DNA from: Unio delphinus
Lineage: Eukaryota; Mollusca; Bivalvia; Unionida; Unionidae
Assembly (NCBI GenBank): GCA_029339505.1
Contig: JAQISU010000070.1
Coordinates: 124,001 to 188,000 of the forward strand
Length of the DNA: 64,000 nt
Direction of reading: 5' to 3'
Program-made: the position numbers and the translations under genes
Notes under the pieces: generated by a model
Databases searched by the model: none
Told to the model about the DNA's origin: nothing
What the model saw: the letters and a program-made list of their open reading frames with translations, nothing else
In this document: one piece after another, positions 1-7,255 of the stretch
Layout of the letters: the number at the start of each line of letters is the position of its first letter
Numbering within the stretch: the first letter of the stretch is position 1

Positions 1-300
1 ATGAAAAATGACCAAACATCACTGAAAACAGGCAAAAATTGATGAAAAATGGCTAAAAATCATCAAAAATGAGTTTTAACAGCTTTTCCTTATGGAAAAT
101 CCCATGTAAAATCGACTACTTGACTGTAAAATCTCTTTGAGATTTTCAACTGAAAACCACCAAAATGGCACCAAAACAGGCAAAATCAATGGATAAAAAA
201 TAAAAATATTTCACAGCAATAAAAAATTGGACCGTTAAGGATGGAATCATCGATGGGAAAAATTGTTTTACAATTGAAAAATGGTTTCTGATTTCAAATA
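1..300. other. A/T-rich leader upstream of the viral structural module
   Basis: No reading frame of note. The stretch is A-rich and built of short degenerate repeats; an AAAACAGGCAAAA motif occurs near 25-40 and again near 173-187. It could be an intergenic spacer of the viral element or part of a terminal region, but no inverted match to the right junction near 7.25-7.28 kb was found by eye. Genes further left, if any, lie outside the window. Confidence 0.4.
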
Positions 301-1353
301 ATGGTCAATGAAGCATTAACGACCCGATTGGCTCGTGAGCGACTAGATGCAATTAAGAAATTTATACCAATTCGCGACTCTGTAAGAAATAAACTGCAAC
401 AACGACAGAGTCTTCAGACTGATTTTGCTCTGGAGTCTGAAGAGTTGTTTAAACCAGTAACCACAGCAACGAAGGGGGTAGAGCGTGCTTTACTGGGAGA
501 TAGTCCCGAGACGGGGAAATCTGTTATTGGTGAACTTGAAAAACTAGCAGCGAAAACTGAACAAACTGAAAAAACTGATCCGAAAAAAACGACTGTTTCT
601 CTGTTGAATAAATTTACTGATCATGCTAAAATATTAATAAAAAAACCTAGTTTAGTAAAATCAAAGGATTATCAAGCCTTTGGTAATTTTGCTGCTCAAA
701 GCTATAATTCAAAAAAAGATTTTTTAAAGGACGAGTATAAAAATGATAGAATATCAAGTAATGATTGGTTCGATTATTTGTATAAACTAAATAAAGGGAT
801 TGGTCGTTTGAATAAGGATGAGATAGGATACAAGGAATTTAAAAAGGGAATTAGTAATTATAAAAGAGAACAAATAGAAGAGCGACAACGAGAAATAGAA
901 GAACGGCAAGAACTAAAACGTCAAACACCAACACGTAGACAAACAAGAAGACAAAAAAAACAACAACTACCACCTGATGATGATGATTTAGAAGAACGAC
1001 GTCAAACACCAACACGGAGACAAAAAAAACAACAACTACCATCTGATGATGATGATGATGATACTCTTGATTATTTACAAACCACGGATACAGACAAACT
1101 AGATGAAGCAGCTGGCTATAGCGGAAGTGGATTAGGAAATCCAAGGATTGGAAACATTTGTCCTGATAGTGTTATCAATGATATATCACGATTAGATGTT
1201 CTTGTAGGAGGGTTCCGAGCTGGAAATAACTCTCCAGAAATAATTAATGAAGCAGCTGATATTTGTAGACGATTATTTGCCGGTGGTATCATGGATATCA
1301 AAATCTATCGAGATTTCATTGACGAGTTAGCAAATGGGTATCATAGTGATTAA
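301..1353 (+). CDS. Uncharacterised Polinton-type virion-associated protein with Arg/Lys- and Asp-rich repeats
   Basis: A 350-residue protein opening the structural gene row. The N-terminal half is helical and charged. Residues about 195-262 are hydrophilic and low in complexity: Glu/Arg/Gln runs, then two copies of a cassette made of RRQTPTRRQ, a KKQQLP stretch and an Asp run, encoded by a direct DNA repeat. The C-terminal 60 residues form a compact region with an LVGGFRAGNNS motif followed by helices. That tail resembles, from general familiarity, the C-termini of unassigned proteins in invertebrate Polintons; this is recognition, not an alignment. The Arg/Asp patchwork could suit a core or scaffolding role, but no function is known. 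The stop is followed by a 33-bp gap before the next gene, consistent with one expression block. The minus-strand frame opposite the repeats (851-1144, His/Val-rich) is only their shadow. Confidence 0.7.
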   Translation: MVNEALTTRLARERLDAIKKFIPIRDSVRNKLQQRQSLQTDFALESEELFKPVTTATKGVERALLGDSPETGKSVIGELEKLAAKTEQTEKTDPKKTTVSLLNKFTDHAKILIKKPSLVKSKDYQAFGNFAAQSYNSKKDFLKDEYKNDRISSNDWFDYLYKLNKGIGRLNKDEIGYKEFKKGISNYKREQIEERQREIEERQELKRQTPTRRQTRRQKKQQLPPDDDDLEERRQTPTRRQKKQQLPSDDDDDDTLDYLQTTDTDKLDEAAGYSGSGLGNPRIGNICPDSVINDISRLDVLVGGFRAGNNSPEIINEAADICRRLFAGGIMDIKIYRDFIDELANGYHSD

Positions 1354-1386
1354 ATAACAATTGAAAACACTATTGTTTTTATAATA

Positions 1387-1824
1387 ATGATCATCCATTA
1401 CAATCATGATAAACCAACCCTCGTCTATGTAGTTAATTCACGGTTTCCAGTTTATAGAGCATACTACGGAGATGGCCTCGGCAAGACCATTTTAGGATTC
1501 TTTTCAAGAACGGCCCCAAAAGTGATGCCGTTAGCTAAACAACTTGGAATGAAAGCCATTGATGTTATTCCTGATAAGGGTATTAGTACTGTTGGAGATC
1601 TTGCCGGGAAAGCGTTTTCAACTGCGAAGGATAAAATAACATCATTAGTGGGGCGAAAAAAGAAACCGTTACCGTCTACAGAAGAAATGCCTGCAAGTGT
1701 TAGTAAAATTATAAATAACGCAGTAGATGAAAAACTAGCGTCGATGGTAAATCAAGGAGACCAAAGCAATATTGCAAATATGATAGCGGGAAGTGGCTTT
1801 AGAAAACCACGACGAAAACGCTAG
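1387..1824 (+). CDS. Small basic minor capsid protein candidate of Polinton type
   Basis: A 145-residue protein with an amphipathic, glycine-containing segment starting near residue 28 (YYGDGLGKTILGFF), a following helical stretch, a KKKP basic patch near residue 92 and a strongly basic C-terminus (KPRRKR). A GxGLG-type amphipathic start plus basic tail is a pattern of Polinton minor virion proteins that are compared with adenovirus pVI; the assignment here rests on pattern and position just before the major capsid gene. The first ~25 residues look less constrained, so a start further in is possible, although no other Met lies close before the amphipathic segment. Its TAG stop is embedded in a palindrome (1814-1827) shared with a second intergenic site. 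Confidence 0.6.
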   Translation: MIIHYNHDKPTLVYVVNSRFPVYRAYYGDGLGKTILGFFSRTAPKVMPLAKQLGMKAIDVIPDKGISTVGDLAGKAFSTAKDKITSLVGRKKKPLPSTEEMPASVSKIINNAVDEKLASMVNQGDQSNIANMIAGSGFRKPRRKR

Positions 1825-1827
1825 CGT
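1814..1827. promoter_or_regulatory. Palindromic GAAAACGCTAGCGT motif at the end of the minor capsid gene
   Basis: The 14-mer recurs at 5240-5253. Its core AACGCTAGCGTT is a perfect palindrome here. It overlaps the stop codon and is followed by an AATAAA (1873-1878) immediately before the major capsid start. A role in 3'-end formation or gene-specific expression is inference only. Confidence 0.35.
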
Positions 1828-1878
1828 TTTTCACGATGAAATGGAAAATCCGATTTAGACTCTGATAAATAGAATAAA

Positions 1879-3342
1879 ATGTTCAAAAAATCATCTGATC
1901 CAGCATTTGATATAGACGCCCCAGTGCGTAAAGATGATTCTGTACGCGATTATCAATTTTATTCTTATCACGCAGTACAACCAGATCTCCGATCGCGAAT
2001 TGAACTTCAAGTTCATGATACCAGTAAATATTTTCTACCGTGTGAGGCATTTATTGAAGTAGAAGGAGAACTTGTAACAAATGTTGCAGCTGATACCCCA
2101 TATGACAATAACTCAAATGTCCGAGTTGGTTTTGTTAATAACGGCATCATGGCGTTATTTGAAAGCGCTAGATATCTCATTGATGGAAAAGAAATTGAAT
2201 CCATTGACCGTGAAGTTGATATGGCCACAACAATCATAGGGTTAGCAAGATATTCTGATGATTATACAAGATCAGCGGGTCCATCTATGATGTTTGCAAA
2301 GGATACCTTTGATACCGCTGATCACCTTCAATTCATTAAAGTGTTAACAGCACAGGGTACTGCAGAAGCCAATCAACAAGAAGCAGCTAATCCAGAACGT
2401 CGAATTAGACCCGGAGCTGCGTTTGATATTCTCGGAGGCGTTAATGGTAATCTCAATTTAGGATTTGCAACACGTGTAGCAACGTTGCATGGGCAGCGTC
2501 GACGATTTTCATGTGCGATTCCACTGCATCATATATTTGGATTCTGTAGAAATGTTAGAAAAGTTATTTATGGAGCCAAACACACAATAGCGCTTGTACG
2601 AAAGGGTACTGATGATGATGCAATCTGGCGTAATGCTGGGGTTGCTGCCGGTAAAGTCATTTTAACAAAACTATCATTATGGATGCCAGTGTTAACTCCA
2701 TCAATCACAGACGAACAGCGACTACTATCATTTATGGACCAAGGAGGAAAGTCGTTGTTAAGTTGGTTATCAGTGACCACGGATATTAAACAAGACAGTG
2801 TTGATGGTACATTCACATGGCACCTGGCATCAAAACAAGGAGTTTCAGCTCCACGTCATATATTTATTGCGTTACAGAATGCTGCGCGAGTTGGTAATCA
2901 AGAACGAAGTCATATGATATTTGATCAGTTAGGTGTTAGTGAAGTCTCGCTGAGAATAAACGGACAGCAGGAACCATCCGAGGATATACAACTTGATTAC
3001 GGTCAGAATCATATTGCACGTGTCTATCATAACCTGTTGTCATTTATGGCACGTGATCAAAATGTGGATACCGGTTTGCAAATATCACAATTGGATTTTA
3101 AAAGCCTCTATCCGATTTATTACTTTTCATTGGAACATCTTGATTTGATGAGACAATCTGTCGTTGATATACACTTTAGAGCCCGTGTAACCCGTCCGAC
3201 TGGTCCACCAGTTGGTGGGGTACCTACTATCCTTATCCCAAATTATAGAGCAGTTGCTGTCATTCTTAGTGATAAATCAATGTTACTTGAAGGTGTTGGT
3301 GGAAGAATGAGAGTGGTAGATGCACCAGTAGAAAATCTTTGA
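1879..3342 (+). CDS. MCP: Candidate double-jelly-roll major capsid protein (Polinton/adintovirus hexon-like)
   Basis: A 487-residue protein, close to the usual size of Polinton major capsid proteins (about 450-650). It has the expected features: a short charged N-terminus, then a beta-rich first half (FYSYHAV; the LPCEAFIEVEGEL segment; NNGIMALFESARYLIDG near residues 90-110), a loop-rich middle, a basic segment (HGQRRRFSCAIPLHHIFGF) and a second beta-rich half ending in VILSDKSMLLEG. The pattern of a 'no-name' surface with NGI...LF...Y.IDG followed by a later L..IFGF segment is what I recognise from double-jelly-roll capsid proteins of invertebrate Polintons. This is the principal shell protein forming pseudo-hexameric capsomers in that family. 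The start is the ATG directly after AATAAA. The minus-strand frames inside it are shadows. No disabling lesion is visible. Confidence 0.75.
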   Translation: MFKKSSDPAFDIDAPVRKDDSVRDYQFYSYHAVQPDLRSRIELQVHDTSKYFLPCEAFIEVEGELVTNVAADTPYDNNSNVRVGFVNNGIMALFESARYLIDGKEIESIDREVDMATTIIGLARYSDDYTRSAGPSMMFAKDTFDTADHLQFIKVLTAQGTAEANQQEAANPERRIRPGAAFDILGGVNGNLNLGFATRVATLHGQRRRFSCAIPLHHIFGFCRNVRKVIYGAKHTIALVRKGTDDDAIWRNAGVAAGKVILTKLSLWMPVLTPSITDEQRLLSFMDQGGKSLLSWLSVTTDIKQDSVDGTFTWHLASKQGVSAPRHIFIALQNAARVGNQERSHMIFDQLGVSEVSLRINGQQEPSEDIQLDYGQNHIARVYHNLLSFMARDQNVDTGLQISQLDFKSLYPIYYFSLEHLDLMRQSVVDIHFRARVTRPTGPPVGGVPTILIPNYRAVAVILSDKSMLLEGVGGRMRVVDAPVENL

Positions 3343-3381
3343 ACGATTTTTCATTGAATTAGAATCAATCAATTATATATA

Positions 3382-3921
3382 ATGTCATATAGTGTTATTA
3401 GTGTTACGTTAACTCCTGGTCAAATCAAAAAATTGCAATCAGAATCGGCTAAAAAATGTGGAACCACAATCACGTTGAAACCTAATCAAATGACGGGTGG
3501 TGAAAATAAATTATCGCTGACAACTCGTCAGGTGAAACATTTCAATGATGCTTTCAAGGATAAAAAGGGAGTTCAGATTACTCTCTCTGCGGCTGCTATT
3601 AAAAATATGATGAAAACAGGTGGTATATTTCCATTGTTAGCTGCAATACCAGCATTGATTGCAGCAGCAGCCCCAGCGGTGGCTAAAGCAGCAGCGTTAG
3701 GAGCCGTTGGTACTGCAGCAGGAATGGCGTTGAAAAAGGCAGCTGGACAAGGATATAAAAAAAAGAGACGATCCGTTCAAGGATTGGGTCTAAGACTACC
3801 AGGAACCCCGTATTCGTGGTACAGCGGAAAAGGTCTAAGACTACCAGGGACCCCGTATTCATGGTACAGCGGGAGATCCGTTCACGGATCAGGCCTGAGA
3901 CTACCAGGAACGGTTTATTAA
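3382..3921 (+). CDS. Minor virion protein with Ala-rich hydrophobic segment and basic repeats (Polinton type)
   Basis: A 179-residue protein in three parts. Residues 1-78 carry four spaced copies of a short hydrophobic motif of the LT..Q type (VTLTPGQIKKL, ITLKPNQM, LSLTTRQV, ITLSAAAI). Residues about 80-120 are an alanine-rich hydrophobic stretch that could insert in a membrane. From residue ~122 a KKKRR patch is followed by two and a half copies of a GLRLPGTPYSWYSG cassette, encoded by 40-50-bp DNA repeats. This three-part plan is known to me from unassigned minor virion proteins of cnidarian and molluscan Polintons, sometimes compared with adenovirus pX/pVI. A membrane-active or core role is inferred. 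It sits between the capsid gene and the protease gene, with a 39-bp gap upstream. Confidence 0.65.
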   Translation: MSYSVISVTLTPGQIKKLQSESAKKCGTTITLKPNQMTGGENKLSLTTRQVKHFNDAFKDKKGVQITLSAAAIKNMMKTGGIFPLLAAIPALIAAAAPAVAKAAALGAVGTAAGMALKKAAGQGYKKKRRSVQGLGLRLPGTPYSWYSGKGLRLPGTPYSWYSGRSVHGSGLRLPGTVY

Positions 3922-3944
3922 TACAGAAATCATCAATGATTCCA

Positions 3945-4373
3945 ATGTCCAATTTTGATTTAATGGATGCTGCTAAAAAACTAGCGATTAAACATTTCAG
4001 AGGTGTTTTTATGAAAGATCAATTACCACATCAACCAAACAAAACTGAAACAGGTATTATTAATCTCGATAACAGCACCGGACCTGGAACTCACTGGGTT
4101 GCATACGCTATTGATCCACGTGGGATTGTCTATTTTGATTCATATGGATTAGCCCCACCAAAAGAGTTTATGCGGTATATAAAAACCCTTCCAATGAAGA
4201 CTTGGTATTCTACGCTACCAACACAACAAATCAATGACCCACCAATATGCGGCAGTGAAGTATTAAATGTCCTTGACGCTATTTCTAACTCCTTGGGTAA
4301 CCCAAGGGGAAAACCACCACACATTGTCGTAAATGACTACACTAGTAATCGCTTTTTAGAGAGAGATATATAA
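3945..4373 (+). CDS. PRO: Adenain-like cysteine protease (maturation protease)
   Basis: A short protease of 142 residues if started at 3945 (145 if at the in-frame ATG 3936). The longer frame back to 3816 merely runs through the end of the previous gene. The adenovirus-type Ulp/C48-like arrangement is visible: His50 in THWVAYA, Asp65 in FDSYG, a Gln near 94-95 for the oxyanion hole and Cys102 in ICGSE, in the order H-D-Q-C expected for the C5 family. About 140 residues is short compared with adenovirus but normal for Polintons. In this family the enzyme cleaves capsid and core precursors during virion maturation. The gene starts only 14-23 bp after the preceding stop and ends 6 bp before the next ATG. 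The catalytic set appears intact. Confidence 0.85.
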   Translation: MSNFDLMDAAKKLAIKHFRGVFMKDQLPHQPNKTETGIINLDNSTGPGTHWVAYAIDPRGIVYFDSYGLAPPKEFMRYIKTLPMKTWYSTLPTQQINDPPICGSEVLNVLDAISNSLGNPRGKPPHIVVNDYTSNRFLERDI

Positions 4374-4379
4374 AATATC

Positions 4380-5237
4380 ATGATTGATATTTGGGGAAGA
4401 CCTCTGAAACCCAAACCCGATGACACTGCAACTCCTGATTCTATCAAGGATATAACAAAAAAAATTAAAGATGAAATAGCTGAGACGTTGAATTTAGAAA
4501 GTGTTGAACCCAATGAAATAGTTGTATTTCAGGACAAACAGGGTAAATTGAAATCTAGTAATATCTCTCTGGATGATATTTTAGTTAAACAACAAAATGC
4601 AATCGAGAACACAGTTGCGTTATTTTCCGATCAGGGTAAACTCAAACCAGGTGTACTCGTTTCGACGATTACAGATCGATTAAAAACTCTCAACGACGAG
4701 TTAAACAATTCTGTGGTTGTACTAGCAACACTTGAATCTAGAATTGAAGAACACATAAAACAGTTTATATCATTTCGTAGAAATATCATTGATAAATTTA
4801 TTGGAACCCCGTTAGATAAAATTGAACTAAAACTCCCTGATATTAAAAAATCCATCGATGAGACGAAAACTTTCATCGAAGACATCAAAGGGGATGCAAC
4901 GAGGATGATAACCGCCATTGAAAAAACAAAAATTCCTCATGAGAAAACCAACAACTTAGTATACACGATCCAACACGGATCATTTGAGTGGACACCTACA
5001 AACAACACATTAGATATCACTGCAACCGTTAAGGGTATTTATCGATTAACACTAGTAACACCATTATCTCAATTTAATATTTCATCGTCCAGTTCATCCG
5101 GGGTCAATAATACAATTTCAACGATCATCGACAAGAATACAACTGAAAAGTTTACAATCGCATCTACTGATAAAAATTTGGTTAGGGTCTCAACAACGTG
5201 GTATGTGGAATTCGTAGCGGATTTAAGTAAATCGTAG
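4380..5237 (+). CDS. Coiled-coil fibre-like protein with beta-rich C-terminus
   Basis: A 285-residue protein that I do not assign to a named family. A proline-rich N-terminus (IWGRPLKPKP) could be an anchoring tail. Two related short motifs follow, FQDKQGKLKSS near residue 50 and FSDQGKLKPG near residue 83, of the D..GKLK kind common in shafts of viral fibres. Residues ~95-195 are mostly helical with heptad-like spacing (NDELNNSVVVLATLESRIEE). The last ~85 residues are Ser/Thr/Asn-rich and beta-like (HGSFEWTPTNNTLDITATVK), ending in an FVADL tail. N-terminal anchor, trimeric stalk and C-terminal knob is the plan of a host-attachment fibre; that role is inference from layout and from position among virion genes. 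It begins 6 bp after the protease stop and is followed by the second GCTAGCG palindrome. Confidence 0.55.
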   Translation: MIDIWGRPLKPKPDDTATPDSIKDITKKIKDEIAETLNLESVEPNEIVVFQDKQGKLKSSNISLDDILVKQQNAIENTVALFSDQGKLKPGVLVSTITDRLKTLNDELNNSVVVLATLESRIEEHIKQFISFRRNIIDKFIGTPLDKIELKLPDIKKSIDETKTFIEDIKGDATRMITAIEKTKIPHEKTNNLVYTIQHGSFEWTPTNNTLDITATVKGIYRLTLVTPLSQFNISSSSSSGVNNTISTIIDKNTTEKFTIASTDKNLVRVSTTWYVEFVADLSKS

Positions 5238-5239
5238 TT

Positions 5240-5253
5240 GAAAACGCTAGCGT
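5240..5253. promoter_or_regulatory. Second copy of the GAAAACGCTAGCGT motif
   Basis: Identical over 14 bases to 1814-1827. It lies between the fibre-like gene's stop and an AATAAA (5260-5265) that abuts the start of the two-membrane-segment gene. The repeated layout palindrome-AATAAA-ATG suggests a shared signal, function unknown. Confidence 0.35.
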
Positions 5254-5266
5254 ATTTAAAATAAAA

Positions 5267-5896
5267 ATGATTTCATCATCGCAATATCGCTATGATCAAG
5301 TCAGAGAGTATCAAACTAGACTCAAAACCTTGTCTGAGGAGTATGAATTGAAAATTAAAAAATATCGCAGGAGAATTACCGCAATTGATGTTACTGTGTA
5401 CACTGTGAGTGGTGTAATCACCGGAGCCGGTATTATACTGTCTTCAGTGACAATGATGGCCCCGATAGCTGTTCCAATTTGCATTTCTGCGGCAACAACA
5501 ATCGCTGGAATAATTTCAATAATCACAAAAAAAATATCCTCATGCAGCCAACGGAAACTACAAGACTACATAATTCAATTTCATGTTGTGTCCACTGCAT
5601 ACTCGCAATTATCCTCATTGATATCGTCATCGCTCGATGATACAATTATATCAGAGAGTGAGTTTTCAGCGATGGTAGATATATATGATTCTGCGATGTC
5701 AAAATTAGAAATACAACATGAGTATAATAACAATGACAACACAGATGGAATTACTTCAACAAATAGTGGAGAACACAAACCCAGTACAAACAAGCATGAT
5801 CTCAATAACCTCAACGAATCCAGAATTCAGTGTGAATTTCCCCTCTCCGGTCCCAGTGAAGGAAATCGCGCTAGCAAAATTACGAGTATACCATAG
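5267..5896 (+). CDS. Two-transmembrane-segment protein of the viral module
   Basis: A 209-residue frame. Residues ~8-38 are a charged helix (coiled-coil-like). Residues ~41-63 and ~66-87 are two hydrophobic segments separated by a short MAP turn, predicting a membrane hairpin. A helical region to ~150 follows. The last ~58 residues lie in the overlap with the next gene and look unconstrained (Asn/Ser-rich). I do not recognise a family. Possible roles include an inner-membrane or membrane-active virion protein, or a protein that acts on host membranes; none can be chosen from sequence. The start follows AATAAA directly. The 179-bp overlap with the next frame is unusual against the 6-54-bp gaps elsewhere in the row: either a true overlap or a small indel that lengthened this frame. 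Confidence 0.55.
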   Translation: MISSSQYRYDQVREYQTRLKTLSEEYELKIKKYRRRITAIDVTVYTVSGVITGAGIILSSVTMMAPIAVPICISAATTIAGIISIITKKISSCSQRKLQDYIIQFHVVSTAYSQLSSLISSSLDDTIISESEFSAMVDIYDSAMSKLEIQHEYNNNDNTDGITSTNSGEHKPSTNKHDLNNLNESRIQCEFPLSGPSEGNRASKITSIP

Positions 5897-7082
5897 TTGG
5901 CCAAATATTAGGTCAAAACCATTTGGTGGTCAACAACCGAATAATTCACTGGTATTTGCAAATAAGAATAAACCCGACGGTACCCCAGACTGGAACGTTG
6001 TTTCCATACCAACCGGATCATATCAAATTGAACAAATCAATGATGAATTCGCGCGTAGAATAAAATCGATTACTGGAAAAGAATCAAAAATAGCTATAAC
6101 AGTTCATGTGCCGACACTATCATCTGCCATTGAAATAAGCACAGAAGGATACGTCGTAGATATCTATCAGAGTTCTATTAGAACCGTACTAGGATGGCCT
6201 GAATTACCACCCGGAGCAAAAACCGTTAAATTACCAGAACCACAAAAAACCGATTATATCACAGACAGGATAAAATCTGATAATCCAATAAAGAGTTATA
6301 AAGATTATAATAAGTGGGAACTTTTCAATGGAATAGTAGAAAATAACGTTGTCAAATTCGTACCCCGACAGAACAAAATTACTGAAAATTTCACAGCGAT
6401 GGAATATGATTTTTTACTGTTGTTAATATCCATTAAATCCAGCACTCTCACCCGAGATGAATTTATCAGCGTTGTAGAAATATGTAACAAAATCATCAAT
6501 GACATGGAAACATTTCATTCTCAAATTATTCAAGAGATATTAGGTGACGATAATCCTAAAACGAGAACAGAGTTTGCGATGAAAAGTAATATACGCGTAG
6601 AAGATATTCGTGAGTTTAAACTACCAGGATATAATATCTCAGAATTACAAAAATCTCTCAGTGATGCCATCGATGAAGGTTTCAAAAAAATCCATGATAC
6701 GTGGAAAAAAACACAACCACAACCACAAACAACTATCCTCAAACATAATAATGACCCAGATGGTGGTGGCAGGCATATTGCTCCGTTCAATGTGAATATT
6801 TCAACGGTGATTGCGCTCAATTTAGTATGTGATGTGATCGAAGGAAGCTATCAAATAAATTTAGAACGATCAAATCAAGCTCAGCAAGGATATATTTTGT
6901 ATTCATTTGCACCAACAGCCCCTCCAGGATTTTTAATAATTGAGTCCCCGGTGAATCCAGTCTATATGCGATGTCATAATAATTCATTAACCAGAATTAA
7001 TTTCAAACTCACAGATCAGTCTAATAATCTGATTGATTTACAAGAGGAGGTTTTACAAATTAGTCTATTTGTGAAATCATAA
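5718..7082 (+). CDS. Penton/vertex-like minor capsid protein candidate of Polinton type
   Basis: A 454-residue protein. The N-terminal ~170 residues are beta-like: ISITSTNPEFSVNF, then SPVPVKEIALAKLRVYHSWPNI, a NSLVF strand, an IPTGSYQIEQINDEF motif and a RTVLGWP motif. The middle (~200-350) is helical and charged. The C-terminal 100 residues are again beta-like and end with INFKLTDQSNNLIDL and a final QISLFVKS strand. The GSY.IE.IN..., LGW and L.DQ..NLID elements are ones I recognise from a conserved invertebrate Polinton virion protein generally thought to be the penton or vertex protein; this is recollection, not an alignment. The first ATG is 5718; in-frame ATGs at 5733 and 5745 are alternatives. 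Conserved-looking sequence begins by ~5790, so overlap with the previous frame is unavoidable. Confidence 0.6.
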   Translation: MSIITMTTQMELLQQIVENTNPVQTSMISITSTNPEFSVNFPSPVPVKEIALAKLRVYHSWPNIRSKPFGGQQPNNSLVFANKNKPDGTPDWNVVSIPTGSYQIEQINDEFARRIKSITGKESKIAITVHVPTLSSAIEISTEGYVVDIYQSSIRTVLGWPELPPGAKTVKLPEPQKTDYITDRIKSDNPIKSYKDYNKWELFNGIVENNVVKFVPRQNKITENFTAMEYDFLLLLISIKSSTLTRDEFISVVEICNKIINDMETFHSQIIQEILGDDNPKTRTEFAMKSNIRVEDIREFKLPGYNISELQKSLSDAIDEGFKKIHDTWKKTQPQPQTTILKHNNDPDGGGRHIAPFNVNISTVIALNLVCDVIEGSYQINLERSNQAQQGYILYSFAPTAPPGFLIIESPVNPVYMRCHNNSLTRINFKLTDQSNNLIDLQEEVLQISLFVKS

Positions 7083-7252
7083 ATGATTTTCGTCCTAAGG
7101 ACTGGATCAAATATTCGGGTAACCTAGAACTGAAAGTTCTAGCAGCAGAGGGGGTGAGTGACAACGACGTTGCGACGCGAATGTTTTCAGACAAGGGTCG
7201 GAGACTTATTTTTTCGCGAGAAGAGTCTAGTGTTATTTTGGAGGGGGTATAA
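7064..7252 (+). other. Open frame without an early ATG at the right edge of the viral module
   Basis: Directly after the penton-like stop, a frame stays open from 7064 to the TAA at 7250-7252. Its first Met is only at about codon 44. The composition looks coding (LKVLAAEGVSDNDVATRMF, then KGRRLIF). It may be the tail of a truncated or frameshifted gene, or chance. I do not recognise it. Confidence 0.3.
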
Positions 7253-7255
7253 TCA

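Noticed and set aside
851..1144. Minus-strand frame with poly-His runs
   Set aside because: The His/Val runs are the complement of the Asp-codon and Gln/Arg repeats of the real + strand gene.
3816..3944. Upstream extension of the protease frame into the preceding gene
   Set aside because: It runs antiphase through the repeated end of the minor virion protein gene; ATGs at 3936/3945 just after that gene's stop fit the tight spacing.
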